From positions 141,612,897-141,676,896 of the forward strand of contig NC_081407.1 in NCBI RefSeq assembly GCF_030272615.1: a DNA stretch of 64,000 nucleotides, written 5' to 3'. Both the position numbers and the translations under genes were made by a program. This document shows, in pieces, positions 11,031 to 22,416 of the stretch (within the stretch, counting starts at the first letter, position 1; each line of letters starts with the position of its first letter). Under the pieces are notes generated by a model. It saw only the letters and a program-made list of their open reading frames with translations, searched no databases and was not told the DNA's origin. The DNA is from Cryptomeria japonica (taxonomy: Eukaryota > Streptophyta > Pinopsida > Cupressales > Cupressaceae).

Positions 11031-11960
11031 TTATAATGCGCTCGTGTTTGCAAAAAGAAAAATTGCCTCTTTTTCCCTTCCCATCTCACTCTTCTTCCTT
11101 TTATAGCTCACATTATCCCTCTTCCTTAGACTATATACATAAAATAAACATTTTAAGTAAAAGTGGTATTTATATATGGGTATATGTGTTCTTATATTTT
11201 AATTTATATTTCATTTGTATAGTTTCAGGATGTTTGAGAATGGTTTTGGATTTCTAAGAGTTATTATACAAATTTAGGTTTTGGAAGATTTATAATTTTA
11301 TGGACTTCATCAAATTTTAGTAATGGAAAGCTCCTATCATTTTGCAATTGTTTAAGGGTAATCGTAACTATTAAAAAGAATCATCAAACTTCTCCTTAAA
11401 AAATAGGACCTATTCTTCTACAAGAGACCAAAAAATGGAAGGGGTAAGCACCCTCATGCACCATGTTAAGAACCAAAATCCACACATAGCTAAAAAAAAA
11501 CCTTTGAATTAAGAAGATAATCAAGCTATCTATATCTTTATCTCTTCATTTACCTTTATCAATTTCTCTATGTCTTCTTTGATATTCATCTCTACCTCTA
11601 TCTTTCACTTTTCATCTCAATCGCTATATACCTCTCACTCTCTCTATCCATCCCTCCCTCTTCCTAGAGCAATATATCTATATCCATGTTTGCCTCTACT
11701 TATCTCTCTCCACTATCACTATCTCTCCATCTCTTCATCTTTATATCTTTATCTCTATGTATCTCTCTACCCTAATATCTCTATGTATCTCTTTATATCT
11801 TTATCTTTCTCTTCCCCCTCTATCTTTGCAAATTTATATCCATCTCTACATATCTCTCCCTCTTTATATCTCTCCCCCTCTCCCTATGGCTCCCTCTTTC
11901 TATATCTCTCTACTTCCCCTCTTTCTGCTCTCTATTTATCTCCCATAGTGATAGAAATGG
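11030..11960 (+). repeat. Dispersed repeat with pyrimidine-rich tail (relative of 60540-61600)
   Basis: The leading part (about 11180-11350: TATATTTCATTTGTATAG, TTTCAGGATGT, GGTTTTGGA, CAAATTTTAGTAATGGAAAGCTCCTAT) matches about 60540-60680 in order. In both places a long CT-rich tract with TATCTCTCT words follows (here 11515-11950). The ORFs at 11570-12004 and 11757-11948 are translations of that tract and not proteins. Confidence 0.6.
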
Positions 11961-12099
11961 GTGAGGCAAGTCCCCCCCTCCCCTCCCCCAACACCCTCCA
12001 TTAGAAATTAAGATCCAAAAACAATCAAAACAAAAACCTTTAAATTAGGGAGATGTTCAAGCTTCGTTACCAATAGGGAGAGATAGAGATGAATATATG

Positions 12100-12150
<51 letters not shown>
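12100..12150. repeat. Compound microsatellite (CA)n(GA)n
   Basis: About 16 CA repeats run directly into about nine GA repeats. Confidence 0.95.
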
Positions 12151-12159
12151 GGTCCAAGA

Positions 12160-13500
12160 AGTTGGATCCCTAAAAAGTGCAAAAAGTGGAAGTATTTTTC
12201 CTAATTTTCTAATTTCGTCACAATTGGTATAAAACTTTGAATCCTTAAATGTTGAAACTTTAAAAAGTCTAGTTAAATATAAAAATGTGTACTTCGGGTC
12301 TAGTTCTCAAATATGTAATTTATTCTAATACCCAGATGATACAAATTGATTGATAATAGGAATGTATAAAAACCATTTCTTAAAAGTCAATTTTTAAGGA
12401 CCATACTATGCACATGTACGATTATCATATTTTGACCTAAATAAAAGTTTTTGTAATCCCTTTGAGAAAAGACATGTAACATACTAAAGATTGATGAAGA
12501 TTTTTCAATAATTTTTTTCTAAAAAAATTGTTATTAATTTTTTATTGGGTAACAATTTACAATAATAACTTATACATAAAATATGGCTTCCAACGGTGTT
12601 TCCACCTAACCCCACTAAGGCACGTGGTCATGGATCCCCTATTGGGGTGACAAGCCCCCCAAACCTTGCAAGGGAGTATCACCCTCGGCACCCCTTCCCC
12701 ACACTAACCTATCAATAGTAACAATATGGAATACTAATTCAATTCCTACACAAATGCCCCACATACAAAGTATATCACGACTTACACACAAACGACCAAA
12801 CTCAAATTTGTCACCCAATTTAGACTCGCAACCTTTTTAAACATCAAATCAATTGCCTAACACATTTGTAGCTATCTAAAAATGACTAATGCATATTCAT
12901 CTTGTCATGGTATCAACTTCTCATCCCTTTTTCTATCCATATTAATTAATTTTTAAAAATTATTTAATTAAGTTAATACTTCCTCTATTAGTTAAATAAT
13001 TTTATTATCTAATTAATTCATCTTAAATTGGTCCTCTATAATTAAATAATTTTCAAAAAATATTTAATTAGATAACACTTCTCTCTCAAATTAAACAAAT
13101 TCAAACAATTTATTTAATTTTTATTTTATTTCCTCCATGCCTTTTCATCCTCTTTAGCCTTCCACCTCATCAATCCATGAGCATTATAGGTCTTAAATCT
13201 TCTCTCAAATTTTCTTATGCATTGATCTTTCTAGTTTATCTCCACCATTGATCAAATGTTATGTGAGGCATATAAATACCTGCACTCATTCATCTCTCCC
13301 TAGCTAGCATACATTATCAAGAGCTAGTACTTCATGAGATCAAGAGCACTACTATCATTTTGAGAAAACATCTATCATTATCTTTATCAAGCATCTTTGA
13401 TTACATTTTTTTCCCTCCTATCTATAAGTAGATTGTGTTTGATAGGTTGCACGTTAGTACCATGTATACAAGTATGTATGTTGCTGATTTTACATTAAAC
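12160..13500. other. AT-rich intergenic DNA with an LTR-like 3' end
   Basis: No gene seen. From about 13260 the sequence has a TATAAATA box (about 13272) followed by a promoter-leader-like stretch (CTAGCTAGCATACATTATCAAGAGC), as often found in LTR U3/R regions. It is not joined to an identifiable coding region, since the copia relic that follows is truncated. Confidence 0.35.
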
Positions 13501-13502
13501 CT

Positions 13503-14330
13503 ATGTGCAACATGATTCTGATTCTGTTGGCTCCTCTCGGGATGAAGTTGTACCTCTTACTGTTGTTGAAGCTTCTATTCACCCTCTCTAGAATGGAAAA
13601 TGTTAAACTTGTATGTACTCCTATGGCTACTGGTTGTAAGTTGAGCAAAGATGTTGAATCTCTGAAGGTTGATGAGAGAAAATATAGATCAATGATTGGA
13701 GGATTATTGTATCTAACTGCTACGAGATTAGATATCATGCATGTTGTTTATCTTGTAGCTAGGTTCCAACAAGATCCCATAGAAACACATGTTGTTGCTA
13801 TGAAAAGAATTTGCAAATACTTAAAAGGAACAGAAGACTATGGTTTATGGTATCCCAGAAGATCTAATTTCACTCTTATTTCTTATACCGATGCGGATTG
13901 GGTTGGATGTGTGGATGAGAGGAAAAGTACATGTGGGGGTGCATTTTTCCTTGGACCATGGTTGGTTGCTTGGTCGAGTAAGAAACAAGATTCAATATCT
14001 TTGTCTACTACTAATGCTAAATATATTGTTGTTGCTACTTGTTGTACATAGGTATTATGGATGAAACAAACTTTGTAGAACATTGGAATATTTTTTGATG
14101 AACCAATTTCTATCTTTCGTGACAATACCAGTGCAATAAATATTTCTAAGAATCTAGTACTGCATTCAAGAATGAAACACATTTCAATCCAATATCACTT
14201 CTTGAGGGAGAAAGTTTTGGAGAATGAGGTGAAGCTTGATTATGTACCTACAAAAGAACAGATTGTTGATATCTTTACTAAAGGACTTGCTAAGGATACT
14301 TTTGAATATCTCTGGGATAAATTGCATTAG
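13503..14330 (+). pseudogene. Ty1/copia pol relic (RT C-terminus and RNase H)
   Basis: From about 13590 the frame reads a typical copia RT-RNase H C-terminus: VCTPM, KYRSMIGGLLYLTATRLDI, ICKYLKGTEDYGLWY, YTDADWVGC..ERKSTCGGAFFLG, LVAWSSKKQDSISLSTTNAKYI. After stops at about 14050 and 14077 it continues RDNTSAINISKN, HSRMKHISIQYHFLRE and VPTKEQIVDIFTKGLA, ending at TAG 14328-14330. The DADW aspartate motif and DNTSAI are preserved; ordinary copia has EAEY where TNAKY stands. The 5' end is truncated, so gag, integrase and the RT palm are absent. Confidence 0.9.
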
Positions 14331-15711
14331 TCCAATGAACTTCATGAATATTATCATTTTGGACTAATGACTTGGGGCTACCTCTTAAGGGAGGCTAAGT
14401 GCAGTTGTGAGTTTTTTTTTGAGGAATTGAACAAAATGAGCTAACAGTTTTTGTATCTGATACTTTGTCCTTGATGGAAAAGGGGGAGAGAATGAGAAGA
14501 ATGAGATATTGGGGGAGAGAATGAGAAGGTGAGAATAACTAAGTAATTGGCAAAGCATTGAGAATTTTGGTATTAGAGCTAGTGATATTGTCACTATCGT
14601 TGATGTGTTGCCATCAATGACAAAGGTGGAGATTTTTGCAAGTTTGGTCAAAATGAGCTATTGATGTATTGTCATTGATGTCAACATGCTTTGGTTGTCA
14701 TTAGTAACTAGTTGTTATAGTTGATGTTGAGTTTCCTATGCAGTTGTGCTGAGATATTTTCTCTTCATATCTTCTATATTGTACATATGTTCTTGTGGTT
14801 TTTATATGTTGTTCAGAAGTCTTTAGAGATTTTATATTCAAGATTTGGTGCTCTGGATTGCAATGCTAAGGAAGTTGTGTTCACCAATGTGTGTGATAGT
14901 GTTTCTGTGAGAAATGCATGCTCCACATTTCTTCGCATTATGGTTTTTGGTGTTGTGGTTTTGAAGATAAGTTGATAATATCCTTAGCTTCATTCTATTC
15001 AGTCGGCATGTGTTCTTGGGTTTCGGAAGCATAGTTTTAAAGTTTGATGGTGTTTACTGTAGGTTTGGCCAAGCTTGAGTGTCTACACTTTACACTATTT
15101 CTCTAATAATTATGGATCATTGTATAATGTGTTTGATGTTTATTTTGGTCTCAGTTAAGATGTGTTGTGGTCCACTTTACATTCTTTTCCACCACATGAA
15201 TTTTTAGTGCCAACCTAATTTAAATTGTGTTCGGTTAAGATGCGTAGCTGACCTAGGGAGATTTTTCATATGTGAGGATGATATAAATAAAGGATAATTT
15301 GTTGAAGACAGTATGGATGTGAAAAGAGAGCAGACATGTGTTGTAAAAGAAAGTTAAATGTCATGAAGGTGTGTGAAAGAGAATCTATCTCCCTGATCAT
15401 TTGACGAGTGTTGTTTGAGTTGGTGAAACACGTTGAGCATTGTGGACTTTCATGTGTTAGCTACTAGAAGCAGTGAGTTGGAGGTATCTACAGATCTTAT
15501 GGTTGCAGAGGTGCATAAGTGGTGGATTCTTTCTCTTTTATTCTTCTTCATCTTGGTAGTGATCCCTCTGACAGTGAGTCTTTCTTTCTTTCTTTCTTTC
15601 TTTCGAGAAGTAACCATTTCTTTGTAAAAATTACCTTAACCGGTGTCACCCTAAAAGGTGTTCATATATTGAGGATAGCATTCTTTGTGATTTTTCCCCT
15701 AACAAGCCGCT
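14331..15711 (+). other. Copia 3' non-coding region and possible decayed 3' LTR
   Basis: Follows the copia stop. A purine-rich CAAAGGTGGAGAT (14621-14633) could be the polypurine tract, which would put an LTR start near 14634. The phrase TTGTCATTGATGTCAA at about 14670 also occurs at 63606. No right end was found. Contains a short (TTTC)n run at about 15582-15606. No gene seen. Confidence 0.35.
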
Positions 15712-16171
15712 ACTACTATTGTGGCCTCCTCCATTCTTGAGGCTCCTACTCCTATTTTACAGCTCCGACCTTCTCCTACTGAATTTGCTCCTAATGTTGT
15801 TCTATTGCAGCAGCTTGTTGTTGTTCTGCAACAACAACCTACTATCATTGTTGACAAAAACTTTGTGGGGTCCTCTCCGCTCGATCCTCCCTTTGATGGT
15901 CTTAATGACAATATTGCTTGGACCATAGTTTGTCATAGACAGAAGGAGAAGTCTCCCCCCCTCCCCCAAACCCCTCTTTGTCAAGGCTTGGATGCTTCTC
16001 CCCATCCTTGAGCTGGGTTTTGGGTTGTTGCAGGTTGGATAGGTTTTTCGTTGGCCTATCTAATCTTGATGTGTTTGGGGTTTGCACCCCTGTTTTGTAG
16101 TCTCTCTTTACTACCTACGGTCTATTGGATAAAGAGTCAACACCCTTGTTTTGTTGTTTTCTTAATAAAAA
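15712..16171 (+). mobile_element. 5'-truncated LINE fragment: ORF1 C-terminus joined to 3' end
   Basis: The frame at 15721-16011 resembles the tail of a plant L1-type ORF1 (acidic/proline-rich, then an AWTIVCHRQKEKSP-like end). A GT-rich 3' UTR with GGTTGTTGCAGGTTGG and TTGTTTTCTTAATAAAAA follows and ends about 16171. The layout parallels 17094-18266. There is no endonuclease or RT sequence between ORF1 and the tail. No clear target duplication. Confidence 0.5.
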
Positions 16172-17077
16172 CCATGATCCATTAAGAAAAGGTAATCATT
16201 TGTTGGAAGCTAGCACTGTGTTGTTCGAATGCATATATGCTATATTTAGTTTGTTTTTCTGATGAATGTGTACTTTATCAAAATTATTTTGAGATATAAG
16301 GCTCAAAATGTTGCCTTAACTGCATCGTTTTTTAAATTTTAGTTTTTTAAAAACTAAAATGTAGAAAATTTAATGCTCCATATTATAGTTGATTACCATT
16401 TCTTTTAGAAGGATGGGAAAGGTGACCAAACCAATGTCACCAAAATAGGGACACTATAAATTGGTATGTCCGGATATGAAAAGGAAATAACCACCAATGA
16501 TAAAATGAGTAATATTCTAGATTTGCAATAACAATGTAGACAAAATTCGTGTATTTTAACTTCATCATTATGTTCTTGTAAAATCAAAATATAGTTTAGC
16601 TTTCACAAATTTTCCTTCTCATAGAATAAGTTTTGTTTCAATGGAGACTTGTACTATCACTATAACTTGGTCAAGTTCTACAATCAAATGCCACATACTT
16701 GTTACATTTCTTCTTAAAGATATTTTGCCTTGCTTAACAAGTTGAAAACTACACCTTCAAGGAGACAAATGTATATACATAATTCAGAATCAACTTATTT
16801 TCCTTGGTTTGTTGACCATTTGCCAATATCACTTGTATGGAAAAGAGGAATCCCTTCCCCTTTCTTCTTATCTTCATCGTCATGCATCACAATTCACTCT
16901 TCCTTTGGCATTTATCTTCCTTTATTGATAAGTTCAACAATAGATGATATACCACCCTATCATGGAATGATATAAATGGGAAACCATTTAGTCATTCCAA
17001 TTCAAGCATTTACAACATACTTATATTTATTTTGTTGCTTTGCACTAGAATTTTTATTAGGATTGCAAGATCAATAT
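16172..17077. other. Intergenic DNA, no gene recognised
   Basis: An open frame starting at 16976 runs through the LINE target site into the LINE ORF, so its first 39 residues are host-flank sequence. Nothing here could be assigned to a family. Confidence 0.5.
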
Positions 17078-17093
17078 AACATTAAGACACAAC
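17078..17093. repeat. LINE target-site duplication, left copy
   Basis: AACATTAAGACACAAC, identical to 18267-18282. The first A is ambiguous with the LINE A-tail at the right copy. Confidence 0.9.
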
Positions 17094-18040
17094 TGCATAC
17101 TTGGATCTCCCAAAGCTGGGAACCGATCATAAAAGGTTCAGTTAACATTTTTCCCTCAGCCAAGGGTTTTTTCATTGCTAAATTTGAATTTGCAGAGGAT
17201 AGATCGAAAATCTTAGGGATTAATCCTTTCAGCTGGGAGGACAAATATGTTTTGATAGTTAAACCCTGGTTCTCAAGCTTTAATCCGTCTACTAATTCAT
17301 TTAATGAGATTCCTATTTGGGTTAGGCTCCCCAACCTTCCCCTTCATCTTTGGACGGATTCTCTGCTAGAGGAAGTGGGGGAGGCTTTAGGTGAATTCCT
17401 AATGATTGATAAGGAATCCCACCAAATTTATCATTCCACTTATGCTTGTATTTTGGTTAACATTGATGTCTGTAAAGGGCTTCCAGCTGAGTTAGAGATT
17501 GAATCTTCCTTGGGATCTTGGGTCCAACCACTCGACTTTGAAGGTATCCCCTTTAGATGTCGAAAGTGCTTCCAGACTGGACATGTTGCTGTAGGGTGTG
17601 AAACAGATAAAAAGAAAAAAAGATCCGCTTCTTGGTGGAAAGGTGCATCCTCTGAACATTATTTTGTTAAAAAGAAAAGATTCTCCCAGTTGGTGGCACA
17701 GGTTCCTCAGACTGAGGGTACGCCTCCTATTTCTGGTGTTGTTGTGCCTCAGGAATGTGTGAATGCATGCGGTGGCACCCCGAGTGATAAAAATGATTCA
17801 ATGGATGACCCTCCCACATCTTAGGTTGTTGTTGGATCTTCTGTTGTCTCTGCCTCTGTGGATGCTAGCTCTGCTCCTCCTGATGATGGGAGGTCCTCTA
17901 TTCTGGACCCTTCCTCTTGGCAAAAGGCTACTGCTAGGGTTGAGGAGGGATGGATTATTGTTAAAAGCAAAAAATCTAAATTGTCCCAATCCTCTTTTGA
18001 TATGACTCTTCGATCCCATAAGGGTAGGTCAAATTCTTGA
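17094..18040 (+). pseudogene. LINE ORF1 (DUF4283-like domain plus zinc knuckle), 5'-truncated
   Basis: Nucleic-acid-binding ORF1 protein of a plant L1 retrotransposon. The N-terminal part reads WISQSWEP, GFFIAKFEFAEDRSKIL and VLIVKPWFSSFNP, then IPIWVRLPNLPLHLWT, the pattern of the DUF4283 domain found in plant LINE ORF1. A CX2CX4HX4C zinc knuckle follows (CRKCFQTGHVAVGC, about 17554-17600), then a Lys/Arg stretch and a Ser/Pro-rich tail. One in-frame TAG (17822-17824) separates the last 71 codons, which stay in frame to the stop at 18038-18040. The first 39 residues of the open frame upstream are flank and not LINE. Confidence 0.85.
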
Positions 18041-18266
18041 TCTTTCCTAGTTGGGGTAGGGCTGTTGGTTTTTGGCAACTTGTTGGTTTTTGGGTGGGGG
18101 TTAATGTTGTTCCCCTTCTTTCAATTGGCTAGGCCAATTCTCTCTTGTGTTCTGTTTCTTTGAGTGGTCTTTCAAGTTTATCTTTTGGTTTGGGTTGCAG
18201 GTCCTTCTAAAACCCGTCTTGTATAGGGTTTCTGGTCCCTTTAAAACTTGTTTTTACTTAATCAAA
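17094..18266 (+). mobile_element. LINE insertion with ORF1 and 3' UTR but no ORF2
   Basis: Complete insertion bounded by a 15-16-bp target duplication and ending in TAATCAAAAA. It carries only ORF1 and about 227 bp of 3' UTR (GGTTTTTGGGTGGGGG, GGTTTCTGGTCCCTTTAAAAC). Plant L1 elements normally have ORF2 (endonuclease-RT) between these. A simple 5' truncation would remove ORF1 first, so the element is either internally deleted or of an ORF1-only type. Confidence 0.85.
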
Positions 18267-18282
18267 AACATTAAGACACAAC
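18267..18282. repeat. LINE target-site duplication, right copy
   Basis: AACATTAAGACACAAC, matching 17078-17093. Confidence 0.9.
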
Positions 18283-19187
18283 CAACAAAATTAACCGTCA
18301 ATGCCTATTTCAACCAACCCACCTGTGTACCCTTCAATGTGGAGAGTGGATGCTATAAATCACAATTCATATACAACCAAAAAAATACAACCTTAAAAGC
18401 CTTGTTTTGGCCAAACCACCTATGGACCCTTCAATACCAAAAGTGACTTATACAGATCACACTTTATTGGATATTTAAGTAAACCATACAACTCTTTCTT
18501 TATTGTTAGAGATAGTGGATGCTAGCCCTCCACCCTCACTTGTTTTGAGCCTTTGGAGGATGGAATTTCATGGAAGATTGTTCAAAGGAGGAGAAACCTT
18601 CCTAACATGCTTATGTCTATCACACCCAAGTTAAAAGTGCTTGGAGCATTAGTAAAGGACCAAGTTAAAAGGTTACTTTTTTGTTGTTTTCAATCTTTGG
18701 GCTACTTGTCTTGTCTTGTTGAGGATTTTGAAAGCCCTTTTACCCATATAATAATAAAACAAAATGCAATTTTCATATTTCTCTTTTGATAGTGTAAAAT
18801 CTATAAATTCTATTCTTATAGATAAGTAAGCAATCTTATATTAAGGGTTCATGATCTACCTCGTCTCATTGTTTTCAACAATTTGTATATTAAAATTTTA
18901 ATTTGTGAAAGAAAGTATATATAAATTTACATTAACTGAGAATTAGTGAACATTAAATTAAATATATAATTCTTTGTAAATCACCATTATCTTGTAACTC
19001 TAATGTATATAGGATTAAATCAAATACAATCTAAACAAATATTAACTCTAATGTATATACGATTAAATCAAATACAATCTAAACAAATATACATGTAGAA
19101 GATTTTCATAAACACTTTTTTTTTTGAAGAGAGAATCCAAATGCATTTATATTATGTTTAAATAGAGATTGTACAAATTCTCAACAT

Positions 19188-19812
19188 TCACCAAACAAAC
19201 AATTTTCTAATTTTAAATACAAATATATAATTCATCAAAAAATGAAATTTTTGATGTCTTCAATAGCTTTACAAAGGATAAACATGTTTTAAGAATACAA
19301 ACTTTCCACACTTGGATAATTAAGAGTCCCTCCCTCAAAAGAGGAAGCTTAATTTCATGAATATTTTCTAATTCATAATAATTACTTGTCATTTCATTAG
19401 AGATGACCATAAGGCCATTCATTTACCTACCAAACTGAGAAATAGACATTTTAGACTAGAATATTGTTGGGAGTAAATGAGCTACTAACAACTTCAGTAC
19501 TAACATTCACCAAACAAACAAATTTATAACTTTCATAAAAATACAAACATATAATTCATGAAAAAATGAAATCTTTGATGTCTTCAATAGATTTACAAAA
19601 GATTAACATGTTTTAAGAGTACAAGTTTTCCACCCTTGAAGAATTAAGGGTCCCTCCCTTTAAAGTGGAAGTTTAATGTCATGATTATTCTCTAATTCAT
19701 AATAATTACTTGTCATTTTGTTAGAGATGACTATAAGGCCATTCATTAAGCTAACAAATTGAGGAGGAATAGACATTTTAGAGTGGAAGAATGTTACGAG
19801 TAGATGAACTAC
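19188..19812. repeat. Internal tandem duplication of about 312 bp at the 3' end of EF-hand copy A
   Basis: Two diverged units (about 19188-19500 and 19501-19812) share AATATATAATTCATSAAAAAATGAAATYTTTGATGTCTTC-type wording, the TTAAG(A/G)GTCCCTCCCT block and ACTAACAACTTCA. The right unit overlaps the end of exon 5; the left lies in the 3' flank. The same pair exists at about 27655-28280 in copy B, so it predates the A/B duplication. Confidence 0.8.
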
Positions 19813-21696
19813 TAACAACTTCAACACTAGACACATGAATTGAATTCCCCTCAAGTTGAAGCATGATACTACCAAGTACTTGTAACATTAATTTATTATA
19901 TTCATTTTCATTCAAAACTCCCCCTTCACCGGCTCTCACCATTTTAAAAACTTCTGAAATCACTTCATCCATCTGCATACATTCACAACAAATTTCTCAT
20001 TAATAAATTCTTACAATTGTCATATTATGTTTTACATATTCCATACAAACATCTTAGTAAATATCTAGCCATATGTTCAAGTATGATGACACTAACATTT
20101 TTAATTCTTTAAAAAAAAACATAAATGAGGAATATGACCTTCAAGTAATTCTCAAAAGAAGATCACACTTCTTACAAAGAAAAGAAAGGAATCTAAAGCT
20201 ACTCAGGATTATTATTCTTAAGTTTTGAATGTTGCATTCATTGAAATTCACTTTCTAAATGTGTTTAATTGAGCCAATGGAATATAGTTCACTCTCCTCC
20301 ACCCTTGGCAATGATTTGGCCATTTCACTCTTCTAAAACTGTGATGGATTCTCATCTTGCTTATTGCTGGTTGAATAAAGATAAGCAAGGACCTTGAAAT
20401 TTGTTGTCTTTCCTCCCAAAGCTAGGACTGTTATAATGATTATCTCCTATAAGATGTATATATTTCCCCAGGGTTTTTTGATATGTCATTTGGTTTTCTT
20501 GGTTTGAACTGCTATAGCTTGCTCATGTTTGAAACATTTTTTTTATTAATATACATGGGAACAATTTCGTAGTTGTAGTTTATCTGTGAAAAATTTCATA
20601 TATTTACATAGAACTATCCTTCTAATGAATTTTGATGTACAATTGAAATTCATTATTAAAAAATTGTAATGTACAATCTAGATTTATTATTGAGAATGAT
20701 AATGATTACAATGTAAATCACATTCTTCATAATCTTATAATTTTTTAAGTTTATAACAGATAGTCTTATTTTAACAACATGTTATCGAGCATGTGAAAAA
20801 TGAATTTATTACATTAATTTGAAATTGTCATTGTTATCTTTTCTATTTATGCCTTAAATAAATTATAAATAGTATTCTGAAATTGAACTTAATCTTACTT
20901 TATCAAAATCATAAATTTTGACTCATAATAACAATAAAAGACATACAAACTTAATAACAATAAAAGACATACAAACTTAACGGTTCTTGTTATAATGCTT
21001 TTGATGTTTTATCTGAAATCAATTATATGGTTTTTCAATCAAACTTGTTGACCTATATTATACTACTTCAGAAATATGCTCAACAACTATATATTTGAAT
21101 CTATGATAAATTTGATAAGGGAAAAAACACCTCATACTTGCTAATAGACTTATTCAAATTAAAAAATTAAAAAAAATTCAGTCCATAAAAATGATATTGT
21201 TATTAATGTCAACGTAAGTGTAATACCTGTTCAATGGCTCCTACAGGTGGCAAAGCAACTGAAGGGGCCAAATTATCTAGTCCCACTCGAAGATATTTTC
21301 TTGGAAGATCTCCATGCTTATCTTTTGGTAGTGATTTCCAAGTCATCTGGAGCGCCTGCCAGGACCCACAAAAATCCACAAAATGTCGACATTGTTTTAT
21401 TTCATTGCTTTTGCTAAATGTTAATAAATTCTCACTCCTTAATTTAGATGTTTCTATTTCATTACCTTTTCCAGTTCAGATTTTTGATGCAACAATCGTG
21501 CCACACCTTTCCCATCATAAGTCTTTTCACTACGCGCCACAGTGATTGGTGTAGCCTTCAATTGGAATGCAGCATGTTCCACCACCTTCTTGAAAATCTC
21601 TATGAAGTCCAACTGGTTCAAATCTCCACATGGTGCTTGCAAATCTATACAAGTGGCTTGCGATTTGATCGCTGGATTTACTATATGTTTCATCAC
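19778..21696 (-). pseudogene. EF-hand protein copy A, 3' half only (exons 3-5)
   Basis: Exon 3 (21696-21466), exon 4 (21355-21227) and exon 5 (19972-19778) keep open frames and GT/AG borders. Exon 3 encodes the same residues as exon 3 of copy B. Exon 5 differs at a few residues (RAGEGG for RADEGG, NEY for NEF). Exons 1-2 and the promoter are missing: intron 2 breaks at 22020, where retroelement sequence begins. Without a start region it should not make the normal protein. The retained frames suggest the break is recent or the exons were under constraint until recently. Confidence 0.9.
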
Positions 21697-22416
21697 CTGC
21701 CACAAAGAGAGGATTCCAAAGCATTTGATTACAAGTAAATTTAAAATAAAAGATCGTTTTTTAATGGCAATGACTTAAAGTTGTTGGAGTTTTGAATAAG
21801 TAAATGAAGGTTTGGATAAAACAAAATAAGAAATAAGAAATGGATTTTAGGTATTTAAGTAATTGCTATGGTTTACTGTATTCATATCTGAAAAAATGAG
21901 CAATGGAGACAAATAAATGGCTTAAAATTGTCATCAAAGAAGTTTTGAATGAGAGGAAGAAGACTTGGATAAAACAAAGGAAAAAATAAGAAATGAACCA
22001 ATAGAATATCCTATTGAATGTGTAAATACCAGAGAAGTCGGTAAATGGAGTAAACCTGTCTAGTCGGTAAAAGCATAGAAGGAAGATAATCGGTTTAGTG
22101 GAACCGAGTGCATTTAATGCTTATCTTACCTAACTGCATGAAGCCCGATAAGGTAAAGGGTGTATTAAAGTTCTTTGTGTGGTCATTTTACACTTACCAG
22201 TTTTCAAAGAGCAAAGTTAAGCAAATCAAAGGCGATCAAACATCTCCAGAGCTAATTCAAGGTACTTTCACACAATCTTAAAACACATTTTCAAGCAAGT
22301 TAACTGATCAATATCAGTTGTGAATATTTGCATTATATTTACTAAGTCGAAAGCGTTTTTTTTTTTGGTTAAGTTGAAACCCTAAGCTATTTCGTTAGTA
22401 GAAATCCAAGTTTGAA

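Larger units (their letters stand above)
18283..22020. repeat. Segmental duplication, copy A
   Basis: About 3.7 kb highly similar to 26798-30325, starting at ACAAAATTAACC and ending inside EF-hand intron 2 at CCTATTG(A/T)(A/T)TGTGTA. Local differences: A has a doubled segment of about 47 bp (18996-19092, single in B) and about 150 bp (about 20922-21086) missing from B, the latter with a short CT/ACT microhomology. It carries EF-hand exons 3-5 and 3' flanking DNA. Paired small ORFs (18553-18789 and 27065-27304) are part of the duplicated non-coding DNA. Confidence 0.9.

Noticed and set aside
11570-12004. 144-codon ORF
   Set aside because: Translation of a pyrimidine tract; no protein-like composition.
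15719-16087. Several overlapping ORFs on both strands
   Set aside because: Only the frame 15721-16011 resembles LINE ORF1; the others are shadows.
16976-17093. N-terminal 39 residues of the 282-codon ORF at 16976-17824
   Set aside because: They precede the LINE target duplication and are host flank fused by chance to the LINE ORF1.
18147-18446. 99-codon ORF
   Set aside because: Spans the LINE 3' end, its target duplication and unrelated flank, so it cannot be an ancestral gene.
18553-18789. 78-codon ORF conserved at 27065-27304
   Set aside because: Similarity is explained by the recent segmental duplication; no domain, and the surrounding non-coding DNA is equally similar.
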